A stretch of 64,000 bases of DNA, from contig JBBQUM010000025.1 of the NCBI GenBank assembly GCA_038212445.1, positions 1 through 64,000 of the forward strand. Direction: 5' to 3'. Position 1 is the first letter of the stretch. Each line of letters opens with the position of its first letter. Below are positions 40,375-49,274 of this stretch, in pieces. Both the position numbers and the translations under genes were made by a program. This DNA comes from TMP-7 sp038212445 (lineage in GTDB: Bacteria > Acidobacteriota > Terriglobia > Bryobacterales > Bryobacteraceae). The notes below the pieces were generated by a model that was not told the DNA's origin, searched no databases, and saw only the letters and a program-made list of their open reading frames with translations.

Positions 40375-41042
40375 AGATCGCTGAGATCTTTTATTCGATT
40401 CAGGGCGAGGGAATTCTCACTGGCGTTCCGAGCGTGTTTATCCGCACCAGCGGCTGCAATTTACGCTGCGTGTGGTGTGATACGCCGTACACATCGTGGA
40501 ACCCGGAAGGCGAGCAGATCGATGTCGACGAGATCGTGCGCCAGTCGACGGGGACGGGCGCGCGTCACGCGGTGATTACCGGCGGCGAGCCCATGTTGTT
40601 CAAGGAGACGGTGACGCTGGCGCGACAGTTGCGGGAGCGCGGTTTCCACATCACGATTGAGACGGCCGGGACGCTGTGGCAGGAACTCGACTGCCAGTTG
40701 ATGAGTATCAGCCCCAAGCTTGCGAATTCGACGCCGCCGGGCGAATGGCACGACCGGCACGATCGCCTGCGGTATCAGCCCGATGTGTTGCGACGGCTCA
40801 TTGGTGCGTACGACTACCAATTGAAATTCGTGATCGCCGCGCCGGCCGATGTGGACGAAGCTGCGGCGATGGTGGACGAGATCGGCGCTGATGGAGCGCG
40901 TGTGGTCCTGATGGCGGAAGGTACCGATGCTGCGGTGATCCGGGAGCGCGCGCAATGGCTGGTGGAGATCTGCAAGGCGCGGAACTACCGGTACAGTCCG
41001 CGCTTGCAGGTGGACATCTGGGCGGATCACCGGGGCAAGTAG
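40371..41042 (+). CDS. queE: 7-carboxy-7-deazaguanine synthase (radical SAM)
   Basis: 223 residues from GTG 40371, overlapping queC as GTGA; the longer frame lies inside queC. Radical SAM cluster CNLRCVWC (Cys29, Cys33, Cys36) with the QueE N terminus IFYSIQGEGILTG and the glycine-rich VITGGEPML. It rearranges 6-carboxytetrahydropterin to 7-carboxy-7-deazaguanine, the step before QueC. The pair acts in sequence in the cytosol. Confidence 0.96.
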   Translation: MKIAEIFYSIQGEGILTGVPSVFIRTSGCNLRCVWCDTPYTSWNPEGEQIDVDEIVRQSTGTGARHAVITGGEPMLFKETVTLARQLRERGFHITIETAGTLWQELDCQLMSISPKLANSTPPGEWHDRHDRLRYQPDVLRRLIGAYDYQLKFVIAAPADVDEAAAMVDEIGADGARVVLMAEGTDAAVIRERAQWLVEICKARNYRYSPRLQVDIWADHRGK

Positions 41043-41068
41043 TCTATCGGACGGCGATTTACACAGGG

Positions 41069-42604
41069 TCAGCGTAGTGGAGGCGTGGACGTGGGCGGCC
41101 GGCGATGGTGCGTCGCCTGTTCGTAGGCGTATGCGAGTTTGATCAAGGTGGTCTCGGACCAGGCTCGTCCGAAGATGGTGAGGCCTGCGGGTAACTGTCC
41201 GCCGCGCGTGTATCCCATGGGTACGGTGATGGCGGGAAAGCCCGTGGTGGGCGAGAACACCTGGCTGTTGTCGCCGTGCGGCGTATTAAGATCGCCGATG
41301 AGGCGCGGCGGGTTGCTCCAGGTGGGGTAGACGAAGGCGTCGAGTTTGAGGCGGTCCATGGTGGCGGTGACGAGGTCGCGCAATTTCTGACGGTACTCGG
41401 AGTCGGCGCGGCACTCGGGCGAGTCAGGGCCGTTTTGAGGCGCTTGCTCCGCCTGTTCGAGACGACGCTGAGCGCTCGGATGGAAGCGGCCTGACTTGAT
41501 GATCTCAGTGAGGTTACGTAGTGGCACGTCGACGCCGCGGGCGCTGAGGAAGCCGTTCAGATCGTACTTGAAGCCCATACAGAATCCTTGGGGACGCTTC
41601 AGGGCAGAGAAGCCTTCGATGGTGGCGGCGTCGATCACGGTGGCACCGGCGCGCCGGAGGTCCTCGACGGCTGTGTTGAAGACGCGGAGAACTTCAGGGT
41701 CAGCATTGGGCCGATCGTAGGCCTCATGCAGGACCCCGATGGTGGCGCCTTTCAAGCCGTCGCGCTGAAGGGAGTCGCGATACGCCGGGATGGTGCGGCC
41801 GTGCGAGGCGGCAGTGGCGGGATCGTCTGGATCCTCACCGGTGATCACCTGAAAGATAGTTACGGCATCCTCCATAGTGCGGGCCATGGGACCAGCGATA
41901 TCGGCGAGCAGGCTCAACGGAAAGATTCCGGCGCGGCTTGTGAGCCCCATGGTGGAGCGGATGCCGGCGAGCGCCTGATGGGACGAGGGTCCGCGGATCG
42001 AATTTCCAGTGTCGGTGCCGAGTCCGGCAGTGGCGAAGTTAGCTGCCACGGCGGCTGCGGTACCACCGCTTGATCCGGCAGTGACGCGCGAGGTGTCGTA
42101 GGGATTGCGCGAGTAGCCGGGCAGGATGGAATTGACGGTTTCATAGGGACTGAAAGCCCATTCAGCCATATTGGTCTTGGCGAGGATGATGGCGCCGGCC
42201 TGGCGGATCTTCTTCACCTGATAGGCGTCGCGTTTGGCGATGTAGCCGGAGAAGGCGAGCGCGCCGTTGGCACTCTGGAGGTCGACGGTCTCGAAGTTGT
42301 CTTTGACGAGGATGGGAATGCAGTGGAGGGGACCGGTGAGTCCGGTGGCGGCGAAACGGTGGTCGAGGTGGTCGGCCTGGGTGAGCGCGGCAGGATTGAC
42401 GACGACGATCGAGTTGATGGCGGGACCGTTCTTGTCGTAGGCGTCGATGCGGCGCAGATACTGGGCTACGAGGGCGTGGCAGGTGAGGGTGCGGGATTTG
42501 AAGGCGTCGTGGATCTGGGCGATCGTTGCTTCCTCGATGGGGAAGGCAGCCTGGGCGCGGGAGAGTCCGGCGAGGAGGAGCAGAGCGGTCACCAGTCGGG
42601 TCAT
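41069..42604 (-). CDS. exported amidase (amidase signature family)
   Basis: 511 residues from ATG 42604 (MTRLVTALLLLAGLSRAQA), a signal peptide; the longer frame overlaps the next gene. Amidase signature enzymes use a Ser-cisSer-Lys triad: the Lys is in IPILVKDNF, and the serines are in TAGSSGGTAAAVAA. It would hydrolyse amide bonds of a periplasmic substrate. Such exported amidases are widespread in soil bacteria; the substrate cannot be told. It converges on queE. Confidence 0.92.
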   Translation of the reverse strand: MTRLVTALLLLAGLSRAQAAFPIEEATIAQIHDAFKSRTLTCHALVAQYLRRIDAYDKNGPAINSIVVVNPAALTQADHLDHRFAATGLTGPLHCIPILVKDNFETVDLQSANGALAFSGYIAKRDAYQVKKIRQAGAIILAKTNMAEWAFSPYETVNSILPGYSRNPYDTSRVTAGSSGGTAAAVAANFATAGLGTDTGNSIRGPSSHQALAGIRSTMGLTSRAGIFPLSLLADIAGPMARTMEDAVTIFQVITGEDPDDPATAASHGRTIPAYRDSLQRDGLKGATIGVLHEAYDRPNADPEVLRVFNTAVEDLRRAGATVIDAATIEGFSALKRPQGFCMGFKYDLNGFLSARGVDVPLRNLTEIIKSGRFHPSAQRRLEQAEQAPQNGPDSPECRADSEYRQKLRDLVTATMDRLKLDAFVYPTWSNPPRLIGDLNTPHGDNSQVFSPTTGFPAITVPMGYTRGGQLPAGLTIFGRAWSETTLIKLAYAYEQATHHRRPPTSTPPLR

Positions 42605-42641
42605 CCCGTGAAGGATAACCCAAAAAGGGTGGTCGACACGC

Positions 42642-43151
42642 TTATTGCAGATTTGCGTTCTCGCCGAGTTTGGCTGCCAGGTTTTTGAGGTAGGTGTCCA
42701 TCGTCGAGTGGTGGCCGATGATGAACCGGGAGACAAAGCGGAATATCGGGTTCGACACGAAGCCATCTTCGGTGACCGTTACGTCGCATCCGTCGCCGGA
42801 CGGCGTCAGTACCCAGGTCCAAGTGCCGCCGTAGGGGAGGCTTGGATCGGCGATCCGGCTGACATGGCGCGCGGGCGGTTTGGTCTCGACGACCTCCATC
42901 AGCAACGCATCGCCGCGTTTCGAAATTTCGCGCCACCGGGGGCGGCCATTTTCGGGCGGCAGTTGCTCCCATTTGGCAACGTCGGGCCGCCAATCCTGTG
43001 GACCGCTGATCAGCGCATAGACGGTCTGGGGCGCCTTGCTGAGGCGCATGCGCCGGTTCGCCTGATGCTCGCGTGGGAGCATGGCGCCAATCACGATGAT
43101 GGCGAGGACTAGGAGCGCCAGAGCGCCGATGACAAACAAGATCCACTTCAT
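42642..43151 (-). CDS. membrane-anchored SRPBCC family protein
   Basis: 169 residues. One N-terminal helix (MKWILFVIGALALLVLAIIVI) followed by a START/polyketide-cyclase-like (SRPBCC) domain: RRMRLSKAPQTVYALISGPQDW at its start, a YGGTWTWVLTP strand, and a C-terminal helix (MDTYLKNLAAKL). The fold binds hydrophobic ligands. ATGA overlaps the MarR stop, so the two are one operon and the MarR protein may respond to the same ligand. Confidence 0.8.
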   Translation of the reverse strand: MKWILFVIGALALLVLAIIVIGAMLPREHQANRRMRLSKAPQTVYALISGPQDWRPDVAKWEQLPPENGRPRWREISKRGDALLMEVVETKPPARHVSRIADPSLPYGGTWTWVLTPSGDGCDVTVTEDGFVSNPIFRFVSRFIIGHHSTMDTYLKNLAAKLGENANLQ

Positions 43152-43576
43152 TTTTTCCTCCCGGCATTAGCCAGCAACTCCAACCCTTCGATGGCCCGTT
43201 GACGCTCGGGTCCGCTGAGCGCCTGTAGCAGTCGGCGCAGGCGGTCCGTCTCAAGCACGGATCCCTGGCTCATGGCTTGGGTGCCGGCGCGAGTGCGTGT
43301 TAGCAGTACCTGGCGACCTTGGACGGCTCGCTGGACATATCCGGTCTGCTCCAGGGCCGCGACTGCTTCGGACAAGGTCGACTTAGCGATGCCGATGTGT
43401 TTTGCCAACTCGCCTTGCGAGATCGGTTTCTCCTCGTCGAGGTGGGCAATCAGGGATCCATCGCGCGGCGAAAGCTTGTGGGCGGTGGTGCGCGCGTTCT
43501 GGTGGCGCGAATGGCACGCCATGTAGATTCTCGGGTACGCGGTCTGCACGCGCACGAGAGCTTCAGAAAGAACCAT
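43148..43576 (-). CDS. MarR family transcriptional regulator
   Basis: 142 residues. Winged helix with the recognition region ISQGELAKHIGIAKSTLSEAV and wing GYVQRAVQGRQVLLTRT, as in MarR proteins. An inverted repeat 29-44 bases before the start is the likely operator, implying autoregulation. The gene is translationally coupled to the SRPBCC protein downstream. Confidence 0.88.
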   Translation of the reverse strand: MVLSEALVRVQTAYPRIYMACHSRHQNARTTAHKLSPRDGSLIAHLDEEKPISQGELAKHIGIAKSTLSEAVAALEQTGYVQRAVQGRQVLLTRTRAGTQAMSQGSVLETDRLRRLLQALSGPERQRAIEGLELLANAGRKK

Positions 43577-43604
43577 GAACCGCAGTGTAGGCGGGAAGGG
43601 CTTA

Positions 43605-43620
43605 GTTCGTCAAAACGAAC
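43605..43620. promoter_or_regulatory. inverted repeat, probable MarR operator
   Basis: Arms GTTCGT and ACGAAC around CAAA, located between thrB and the MarR gene, 29-44 bases upstream of the MarR start. The size and position fit autorepression by the adjacent regulator. Confidence 0.6.
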
Positions 43621-43626
43621 GGAAGA

Positions 43627-44553
43627 CTATTTGTCGTGACTGGACGACAGTTCGTAGCCGTGATCGGTGATGTGCGCTTTGAAGATTTCGGATTGATGTC
43701 CGCGCAGGGCAAAGATCTGGCGCACCAGATCGCAGACCGATTCGTAGCCGCGCTCGTAGAACACGAGCACAGAGGGACCGGCGCCGGACAAAGCGCAGCC
43801 GAGCAGTCCTGGGGCGCGGAGGCGGGTCATCTCGTCGAGTCCAGGGACGAGACAGGCCCGATAGGGCTGATGCAGACGATCTTCGAGGGCGGCGGGAAAG
43901 GCGCTGGTGGTGCCCGTGGTTAGAGCGGCAATGAGCAGGGCGCTGCGTTGGACGTTGAAGACCGTGTCTTCCTTGGAGTAGGTGGCGGGCAGGACGGCGC
44001 GAGCTTTGGAAGTGGGCAGGTCGAAGTCGGGGACAACGACCGCGACGCCATAGCGTTCGGGAAGTTCAAGACGGACGGCGCGGGCGGCGCCTCCCGAGTC
44101 AATGGCGCTGGCGACAATCGAGCCCAGTACGCAGGCGGCGACGTTGTCGGGGTGTCCTTCAATGCGCGCCGCTTCATCCAGCACGCGGGGGCGCTTCCAT
44201 CGCAGATCGAGGAGCACGTCGGCGATGACGACGCCGGCAGTGAGTGCGGCGGCGCTCGATCCAAGGCCCTTACCGATGGGAATGTCGTTGTCGATCTCAA
44301 GGAAGATCGGAGGCAGGGTGCCGCCGGTATCGCGCGCCACTGCCAGGGCGGTCTGCCAAATGAGATTGTCCTCACCTGTCGAGATAGACTCCGCGTCGCG
44401 GCCGCGCGCTTCGATCCTCAATCCCGGCGACACCGAGAACCGGCACTGTAGATAGATCCCGAGCGCCATGCCAAGCGCGTCGAATCCTGGCCCGAGGTTC
44501 GCGCTCGATGCTGGTACGCGGAGCGTCCAGACGGGCGCCGCGCCATCAGACAT
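43627..44553 (-). CDS. thrB: homoserine kinase
   Basis: 308 residues of the GHMP kinase family. The N-terminal VPASSANLGPGFDALGMAL is diagnostic for ThrB, the phosphate loop is PIGKGLGSSAAALTAG, and the C-terminal LGCALSGAGPSVLVF is the third GHMP motif. It phosphorylates homoserine for the threonine synthase encoded at 20.8 kb. The start overlaps the Gfo/Idh gene by eight bases, an unusual pairing for threonine biosynthesis. Confidence 0.95.
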   Translation of the reverse strand: MSDGAAPVWTLRVPASSANLGPGFDALGMALGIYLQCRFSVSPGLRIEARGRDAESISTGEDNLIWQTALAVARDTGGTLPPIFLEIDNDIPIGKGLGSSAAALTAGVVIADVLLDLRWKRPRVLDEAARIEGHPDNVAACVLGSIVASAIDSGGAARAVRLELPERYGVAVVVPDFDLPTSKARAVLPATYSKEDTVFNVQRSALLIAALTTGTTSAFPAALEDRLHQPYRACLVPGLDEMTRLRAPGLLGCALSGAGPSVLVFYERGYESVCDLVRQIFALRGHQSEIFKAHITDHGYELSSSHDK

Positions 44554-45562
44554 TCAGAGTGACCTTTCGGCCTTCGCGGCACGAATTGTAGATGCCGATG
44601 ACCAGTTCAAGGGCGCGCTGGCCGTCTTCGCCGGCGACGAGCGGCCGGCGGTGGTTTTGAATCGCGTCGCCGAAATCCAGAAACTGACGTTCGAAGGGGG
44701 TGAGCGAGATGGCCATCGGGTCGGATGCTCCACTCATGACTTCGCGGTCAACCGGGGCGGGATCGCCGCTGTCGCCTTCCACGTCCCAAGTGGTAAGTTT
44801 GTCGCCGGTGATGACGGCTGTACCCTTGGTGCCGTGGATCTCCAGGCGTTCCGAATAACCAGGCCAGAAGGCTGTGGACGCTTGAATCACGCCGGTAGCG
44901 CCGCTCGAGTATTTGAGTAGCGCCTGGACGATATCCTCCGACTCGATCTTGTGCAAGGCGCCGAGCTGCCAGAAGCCAAACGCTTCCTTTACCGTGCCTG
45001 CCAGGTACATGAGGACGTCAATCTGGTGGATAGCCTGGTTGATCAGGGCGCCGCCGCCCTCGGTGGCCCAGCTGCCCTTAATCGGACGGGAATAATATTC
45101 GGTGCTGCGGAACCACTTGACGTAGGCGTCGGCCTGCAGGATTTTTCCGAGGCGGCCGTCGCCGATGGCTTTCTTCAGGAACTGCGTGGAGTCGTCGAAG
45201 CGATGCTGGCTGACCACGCCCAAGAGGATGCCGCCCTTCTTGGCGGTCTCAATCATATTTCGAGCGGCGAGCAGATTGGTTGCGATGGGCTTCTGAACCT
45301 GCACATGCTTGCCGGATGCGGCGCAAGCTTCCACGGGCTCCATACGGAAGTCGGGGAAGGTGCAGACGTCGACATAGTCGACATTCTCGTGGCTGCAGAC
45401 GTCGGTGTACTCGGGTACGAAATCGCAGCCCCAGATATCGGCGAACTTGCGGCCATTGGCTTCGTTGATGTCGGTGCAGACGGTCAGTTCAAAGCCGATA
45501 TTTTTGTAGGCTTGGGCGTGCTTGTGCGAAATCGCACCGGTACCGATAATTCCAACTCTCAT
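44546..45562 (-). CDS. Gfo/Idh/MocA family oxidoreductase
   Basis: 338 residues. N-terminal Rossmann motif VGIIGTGAISHKHAQAY binds NAD(P), CVQKPIA-type HVQVQKPIATNL carries the conserved Lys-Pro, and GGGALINQAIHQIDVLMYL holds the catalytic His. These enzymes oxidise or reduce sugars and inositols. It is followed by thrB and preceded (14 bases) by a fucose-isomerase-like gene, so a sugar catabolic role with that enzyme is likely; the substrate is unknown. Confidence 0.92.
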   Translation of the reverse strand: MRVGIIGTGAISHKHAQAYKNIGFELTVCTDINEANGRKFADIWGCDFVPEYTDVCSHENVDYVDVCTFPDFRMEPVEACAASGKHVQVQKPIATNLLAARNMIETAKKGGILLGVVSQHRFDDSTQFLKKAIGDGRLGKILQADAYVKWFRSTEYYSRPIKGSWATEGGGALINQAIHQIDVLMYLAGTVKEAFGFWQLGALHKIESEDIVQALLKYSSGATGVIQASTAFWPGYSERLEIHGTKGTAVITGDKLTTWDVEGDSGDPAPVDREVMSGASDPMAISLTPFERQFLDFGDAIQNHRRPLVAGEDGQRALELVIGIYNSCREGRKVTLNV

Positions 45563-45576
45563 GTGATGTTGTCAGT

Positions 45577-47178
45577 TTAGCGTGTCAGACCATGCCCGGT
45601 TCCGCAAACGAAGACTTCAATTCCCATTTCACGGAAAGCGGCCGCCTTTGCGGCTAGTCCTTTGGAGGCTCCAGCGGGCGTTGGAGCATAGGCAACCTGA
45701 ATGTGGTTTGCCTTATGGCGGGCCATGAACTGGTTGCGGTTAACGCCGCTCAGCACGGCATGCATCATGGGCCATTGCGGCGTGGTGTTGGCCCAGCGGC
45801 GCTCGGTTTCAGCCGCAGGAAGCTCGAGCGCTTTTGCGAGTCCGAGGTCGGCTTTCAGCTTGCCGTCTTCGACGAAGATCCTGCTCCAGACGACGTCTCC
45901 GGGCTTGGCGATGCCCTTTACCGTGGATCCGCCGAAGGGGAAATACATTGGGGGTTGGCGTTCGCCGACGGTGCCGGCATAGCCGCCGGTGTGATGTTGG
46001 GGCGGAGCGGCGCCCGAAATCTCGAATACCCAGACGAACTGGCCGTTGTACTCCTCGCCGTAGCGGACGTCATGCAGCGTGTTTTCCGGATCGAAGCCAA
46101 GGGCGCGCCAGAGGCGGTAGGTCACCAGGGAGTCCAGGCCGGCGCATTCGTCGACTTCGTTGAAGTGTGGAAGCGCTTCGCCCTCATACAGCACGCGGCC
46201 ATTGAGGAGCGATTTCACAGGAGGCCGGTCGACGTTGTTGAGCAGTCCCTCCACCAGGTCAGACGCGGGAGCGAGATCCTTCAATCCCTGCTGATACTGG
46301 ATGCCAATGGCGTCGCAGCCGTAGTCGTCGGCGATGCGCAGCGCGGCGATGTACATTTTGCATTGCAGACGGATCTGGCGGTCGGTCAGTTCGCTTTCCT
46401 CGTCGGTGCCGGTGATGAACTTCATGCCCTTGTCGTCGAGCCATTTCCTGACTGCGCCTGCTTCGCCGTCGCTCACCTTCAACATCCCGGCGTACAGTGC
46501 CGACTGGCTTAGCCGTTCCTTGAAGACGCCTGTGGCATGGAGGAGTTCGTCGGGGATGATGGCGTTATACATTCCCATGCAGCCTTCGTCGAAGATGCCC
46601 ATGATCGCCTTGTCACGGCGCAAAGTCTCGGCAAGTTCCTTGCCGGCTTTTTCGGCATCGGTGGGCAGCCTCAGCAAACTGAGCGGGGTAACGTGAGAGA
46701 CGTCGTGATCGAGAGGTTCGCCGCGCAGCCAGCGGCGGAGTCCGGTAAGGAAGAAATCGTCTGTGAAGTCGACGCTCCAAAGGGTGTCGTATTTCACGCC
46801 CGACTTGGTGAGCGAGCCATTCAAGTTGAGCATGCCGACCAGGCCGGGCCACTGGCCGCTCCAGTTGGCCACGGTGAGGATGGGACCGCGATGGGAGTAA
46901 AGGCCCTGCAGCAGGTGGTGGCTGTATTGCCAGACGGCTTCAACCACTACGAGGGGGACATCCTTGGGAATCTGGCGGAAGACTTCCATCCCGTATTTCT
47001 GGCTGTCGATGAAGCCATGTTGCTTGGCGGCGTCGTACGGGTGACCGCGGAGGACGGGGTGGCCTGCACTTTCAATCGCCGCGATGACGGCTTTCTCAAC
47101 CCGCTCCTGCGCCGGCCAACATTTCTGGTTGGCGGAAAGACGCAAGTCACCGTTCGCGACTAAATAAATCGATTCCAA
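45577..47178 (-). CDS. L-fucose/D-arabinose isomerase-like protein
   Basis: 533 residues, soluble. The N-terminal part (VVVEAVWQYSHHLLQGLYSH, TVANWSGQWPGLVGMLNL) and the middle (FDEGCMGMYNAIIPDELL, DCDAIGIQYQQGLKD-type) resemble the fucose isomerase fold, which interconverts aldoses and ketoses with a metal. The candidate metal-binding acidic residues cannot be placed with certainty. It is paired with a Gfo/Idh oxidoreductase on the same strand. True isomerase activity is an inference. Confidence 0.75.
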   Translation of the reverse strand: MESIYLVANGDLRLSANQKCWPAQERVEKAVIAAIESAGHPVLRGHPYDAAKQHGFIDSQKYGMEVFRQIPKDVPLVVVEAVWQYSHHLLQGLYSHRGPILTVANWSGQWPGLVGMLNLNGSLTKSGVKYDTLWSVDFTDDFFLTGLRRWLRGEPLDHDVSHVTPLSLLRLPTDAEKAGKELAETLRRDKAIMGIFDEGCMGMYNAIIPDELLHATGVFKERLSQSALYAGMLKVSDGEAGAVRKWLDDKGMKFITGTDEESELTDRQIRLQCKMYIAALRIADDYGCDAIGIQYQQGLKDLAPASDLVEGLLNNVDRPPVKSLLNGRVLYEGEALPHFNEVDECAGLDSLVTYRLWRALGFDPENTLHDVRYGEEYNGQFVWVFEISGAAPPQHHTGGYAGTVGERQPPMYFPFGGSTVKGIAKPGDVVWSRIFVEDGKLKADLGLAKALELPAAETERRWANTTPQWPMMHAVLSGVNRNQFMARHKANHIQVAYAPTPAGASKGLAAKAAAFREMGIEVFVCGTGHGLTR

Positions 47179-47198
47179 GACAATTCTCCTCGATGAAG

Positions 47199-48212
47199 TT
47201 ATATCGCAGGCCCGGGGGTGGCGGCAGTGCTGACTGGCAGGTCAGGCGCCTGCGAGAGCGATTCAGGCAGCGTGCCGGTGAGGCATTCCATCCACGTGAC
47301 GATTGACTGGGCCTCAGCGCGGGTCACCTTCTTGCCGCTTTGATGCTCACCCATCTTGATCACGAGCGCCATCAAATCGCCGGCCTTACCATTGTGCAGG
47401 TACGGACCGGTCTTGGTGATGTTGCGGAGAGACGGAACCTTGAACATCATACGATCTTCGGAATTATTGGTTACCTTCACGCGACCTGTGTCGGATTGAT
47501 CGGGCCAGTCCTTCTTGGCGCCGAGTTTCCGAAACTCGTGGCCTCCGAGCAGCGCGCCCTTGTGGCAGGTGTTGCAGTCCTTATCGATGAACTTGAGGAA
47601 GCCAGCCTTCTCGGCGTCGTTGAGGGCCGCGGCATCACCTTTCAAGAAGGCATCCCAGCGAGAGGGCGTGAGCAGTTGACGCTCGAAGGCGCCAATGGCG
47701 AGCGCGGCGTTATGGACGTTGACTGGATTCTCCTGCTGCGGGAAGGCCCGCTGGAAGGCTTCCACGTACGCCGGCATCGACTTCAGCACGGTTGCGACGT
47801 ACACCGGCGAAGGTGCTGCCATCTCCACTGGATTGAGCATGGGGCCGCTGGCCTGGGCTTCGACGTCGGGCGCACGTCCGTCCCAAAACTGGAGGAATTG
47901 AGCGGCGGCATTGAGGACGGTTGGTGAGTTCCGCTCGCCGCGCTGGCCCTTGAAGCCGGGCGAAGTGGGCTGTCCGTCGACGCCGAAGCGGGCGAGGTCG
48001 TGACAGCTATTGCAGGAAATCTTCTGGTCGCGCGAGATGCGCGGCTCAAAATACAGCATTCGTCCGAGGGCGATTTTCTCGGTTGTGGCGCGGTTGGCCA
48101 AGGAGTCCATCGAAGGGGGAAGCGGCTTGAATTCGCTGAGCAGAGCCTGAGGAATTTCCGCGGCGCGCGTGAGCATCGCGGCGGCTACTGAGACAACAAC
48201 CATTCTAAACAT
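47199..48212 (-). CDS. di-heme cytochrome c peroxidase / MauG-like protein
   Basis: 337 residues from ATG 48212 with a short signal peptide (MFRMVVVSVAAAMLTRAAE). Two heme motifs, CNSCH near residue 70 and CNTCH near residue 190, plus KVPSLRNITKTGPYLHNG, the C-terminal heme-adjacent segment of the family. It reduces periplasmic H2O2 or oxidises another partner. It is divergent from the alpha/beta hydrolase, about 70 bases apart. Confidence 0.93.
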   Translation of the reverse strand: MFRMVVVSVAAAMLTRAAEIPQALLSEFKPLPPSMDSLANRATTEKIALGRMLYFEPRISRDQKISCNSCHDLARFGVDGQPTSPGFKGQRGERNSPTVLNAAAQFLQFWDGRAPDVEAQASGPMLNPVEMAAPSPVYVATVLKSMPAYVEAFQRAFPQQENPVNVHNAALAIGAFERQLLTPSRWDAFLKGDAAALNDAEKAGFLKFIDKDCNTCHKGALLGGHEFRKLGAKKDWPDQSDTGRVKVTNNSEDRMMFKVPSLRNITKTGPYLHNGKAGDLMALVIKMGEHQSGKKVTRAEAQSIVTWMECLTGTLPESLSQAPDLPVSTAATPGPAI

Positions 48213-48281
48213 GTCTGAACTCACGATTGTATGCAATTTGAGATAGCCGCGTCCTATATGCCTTTCGTATACTCGGGATTC

Positions 48282-49271
48282 ATGTCTGCCCGCGCCATCC
48301 ACTGGATTCGTGTCTGCCTGGTGAGCCTGCTGCTAACTGTCCTGATCTCGCTGTCGGCGGGCATGTTGTATGAGGGGATCTCGAGCGCGGCAGATGCCCG
48401 GCGATTTCCACAGATCGGCGCGTCGTACAACATCGGCGGCCGCAAGATGAGTCTGTATTGCTCCGGGCAGGGCAGTACCACGGTGATTCTCGAGAGCGGA
48501 CTTGGCTCTCCGGGATACAGCTGGTTTCAGGTGCAGCCCAAGGTTTCGGAATGGACGCGGGTGTGCGCGGCCGACCGTGCGGGGTACGGATGGAGCGACC
48601 CGGCCGGTACACGGCGCGACACGACGACGATCGCCCGCGAGTTGCACGCGCTGCTGGCAGCGGCGCGAGTGCCGCCCCCATACATCTTTGTCGGGCACTC
48701 CTTCGGTGGCTTTACGGCGAGAGTGTTCAACGGAATGTATCCGGGCGAGGTCGCGGCGGTGGTGCTGGTTGACGCCTCACATCCCGACCAGGCGAAGTAC
48801 CTGCCCCCGGAACTTGTGCGTGTGGACGTGCGCCAGGCGGCGAAATTCCGGTACGTGCCGGTTGCGATCAATATCGGCCTGGTCCGGCTGATGCGGAAGT
48901 TCAACGCGCTCTCGACGGTACCGGCGAAGTTACCTCAAGCTTCGAGGGACATTCTCGAGTACCTGATCTATCAGCCGAAGTTTTTCCGGGCGGCGCTTGG
49001 CGAACTGGACTTGTTCGACACCGAAAGCGCGCAGGCAGTACGGGCGGCGGGAACCTTTGGCGACAAGCCGCTAGTCGTCATTACGGCAGGGAAGTCGTAT
49101 GTCGAGAACGATTACGGGTTCCAGAAAATCTGGGTCGGCAAGCTACAGCCTGAACTTGTGAAGCTGTCGTCGCGCGGCCGGCAGGTGTTTTTACCCGAAA
49201 GCACTCACATGATTCCCTACGACCGGCCTGACGCGATCATACAGGCCGTCGGCGAACTGCTGGGAAGATAG
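48282..49271 (+). CDS. membrane-anchored alpha/beta hydrolase
   Basis: 329 residues from ATG 48282 (MSARAIHWIRVCLVSLLL), giving a single N-terminal membrane helix; the longer frame to 48231 is less likely. The nucleophile elbow is FVGHSFGGFTA, an Asp candidate is in VVLVDASHPDQ and the catalytic His is in ESTHMIPYDRPD. An esterase, lipase or peptidase role is possible. It converges on the MFS gene with three bases between stops. Confidence 0.9.
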   Translation: MSARAIHWIRVCLVSLLLTVLISLSAGMLYEGISSAADARRFPQIGASYNIGGRKMSLYCSGQGSTTVILESGLGSPGYSWFQVQPKVSEWTRVCAADRAGYGWSDPAGTRRDTTTIARELHALLAAARVPPPYIFVGHSFGGFTARVFNGMYPGEVAAVVLVDASHPDQAKYLPPELVRVDVRQAAKFRYVPVAINIGLVRLMRKFNALSTVPAKLPQASRDILEYLIYQPKFFRAALGELDLFDTESAQAVRAAGTFGDKPLVVITAGKSYVENDYGFQKIWVGKLQPELVKLSSRGRQVFLPESTHMIPYDRPDAIIQAVGELLGR

Positions 49272-49274
49272 AGA

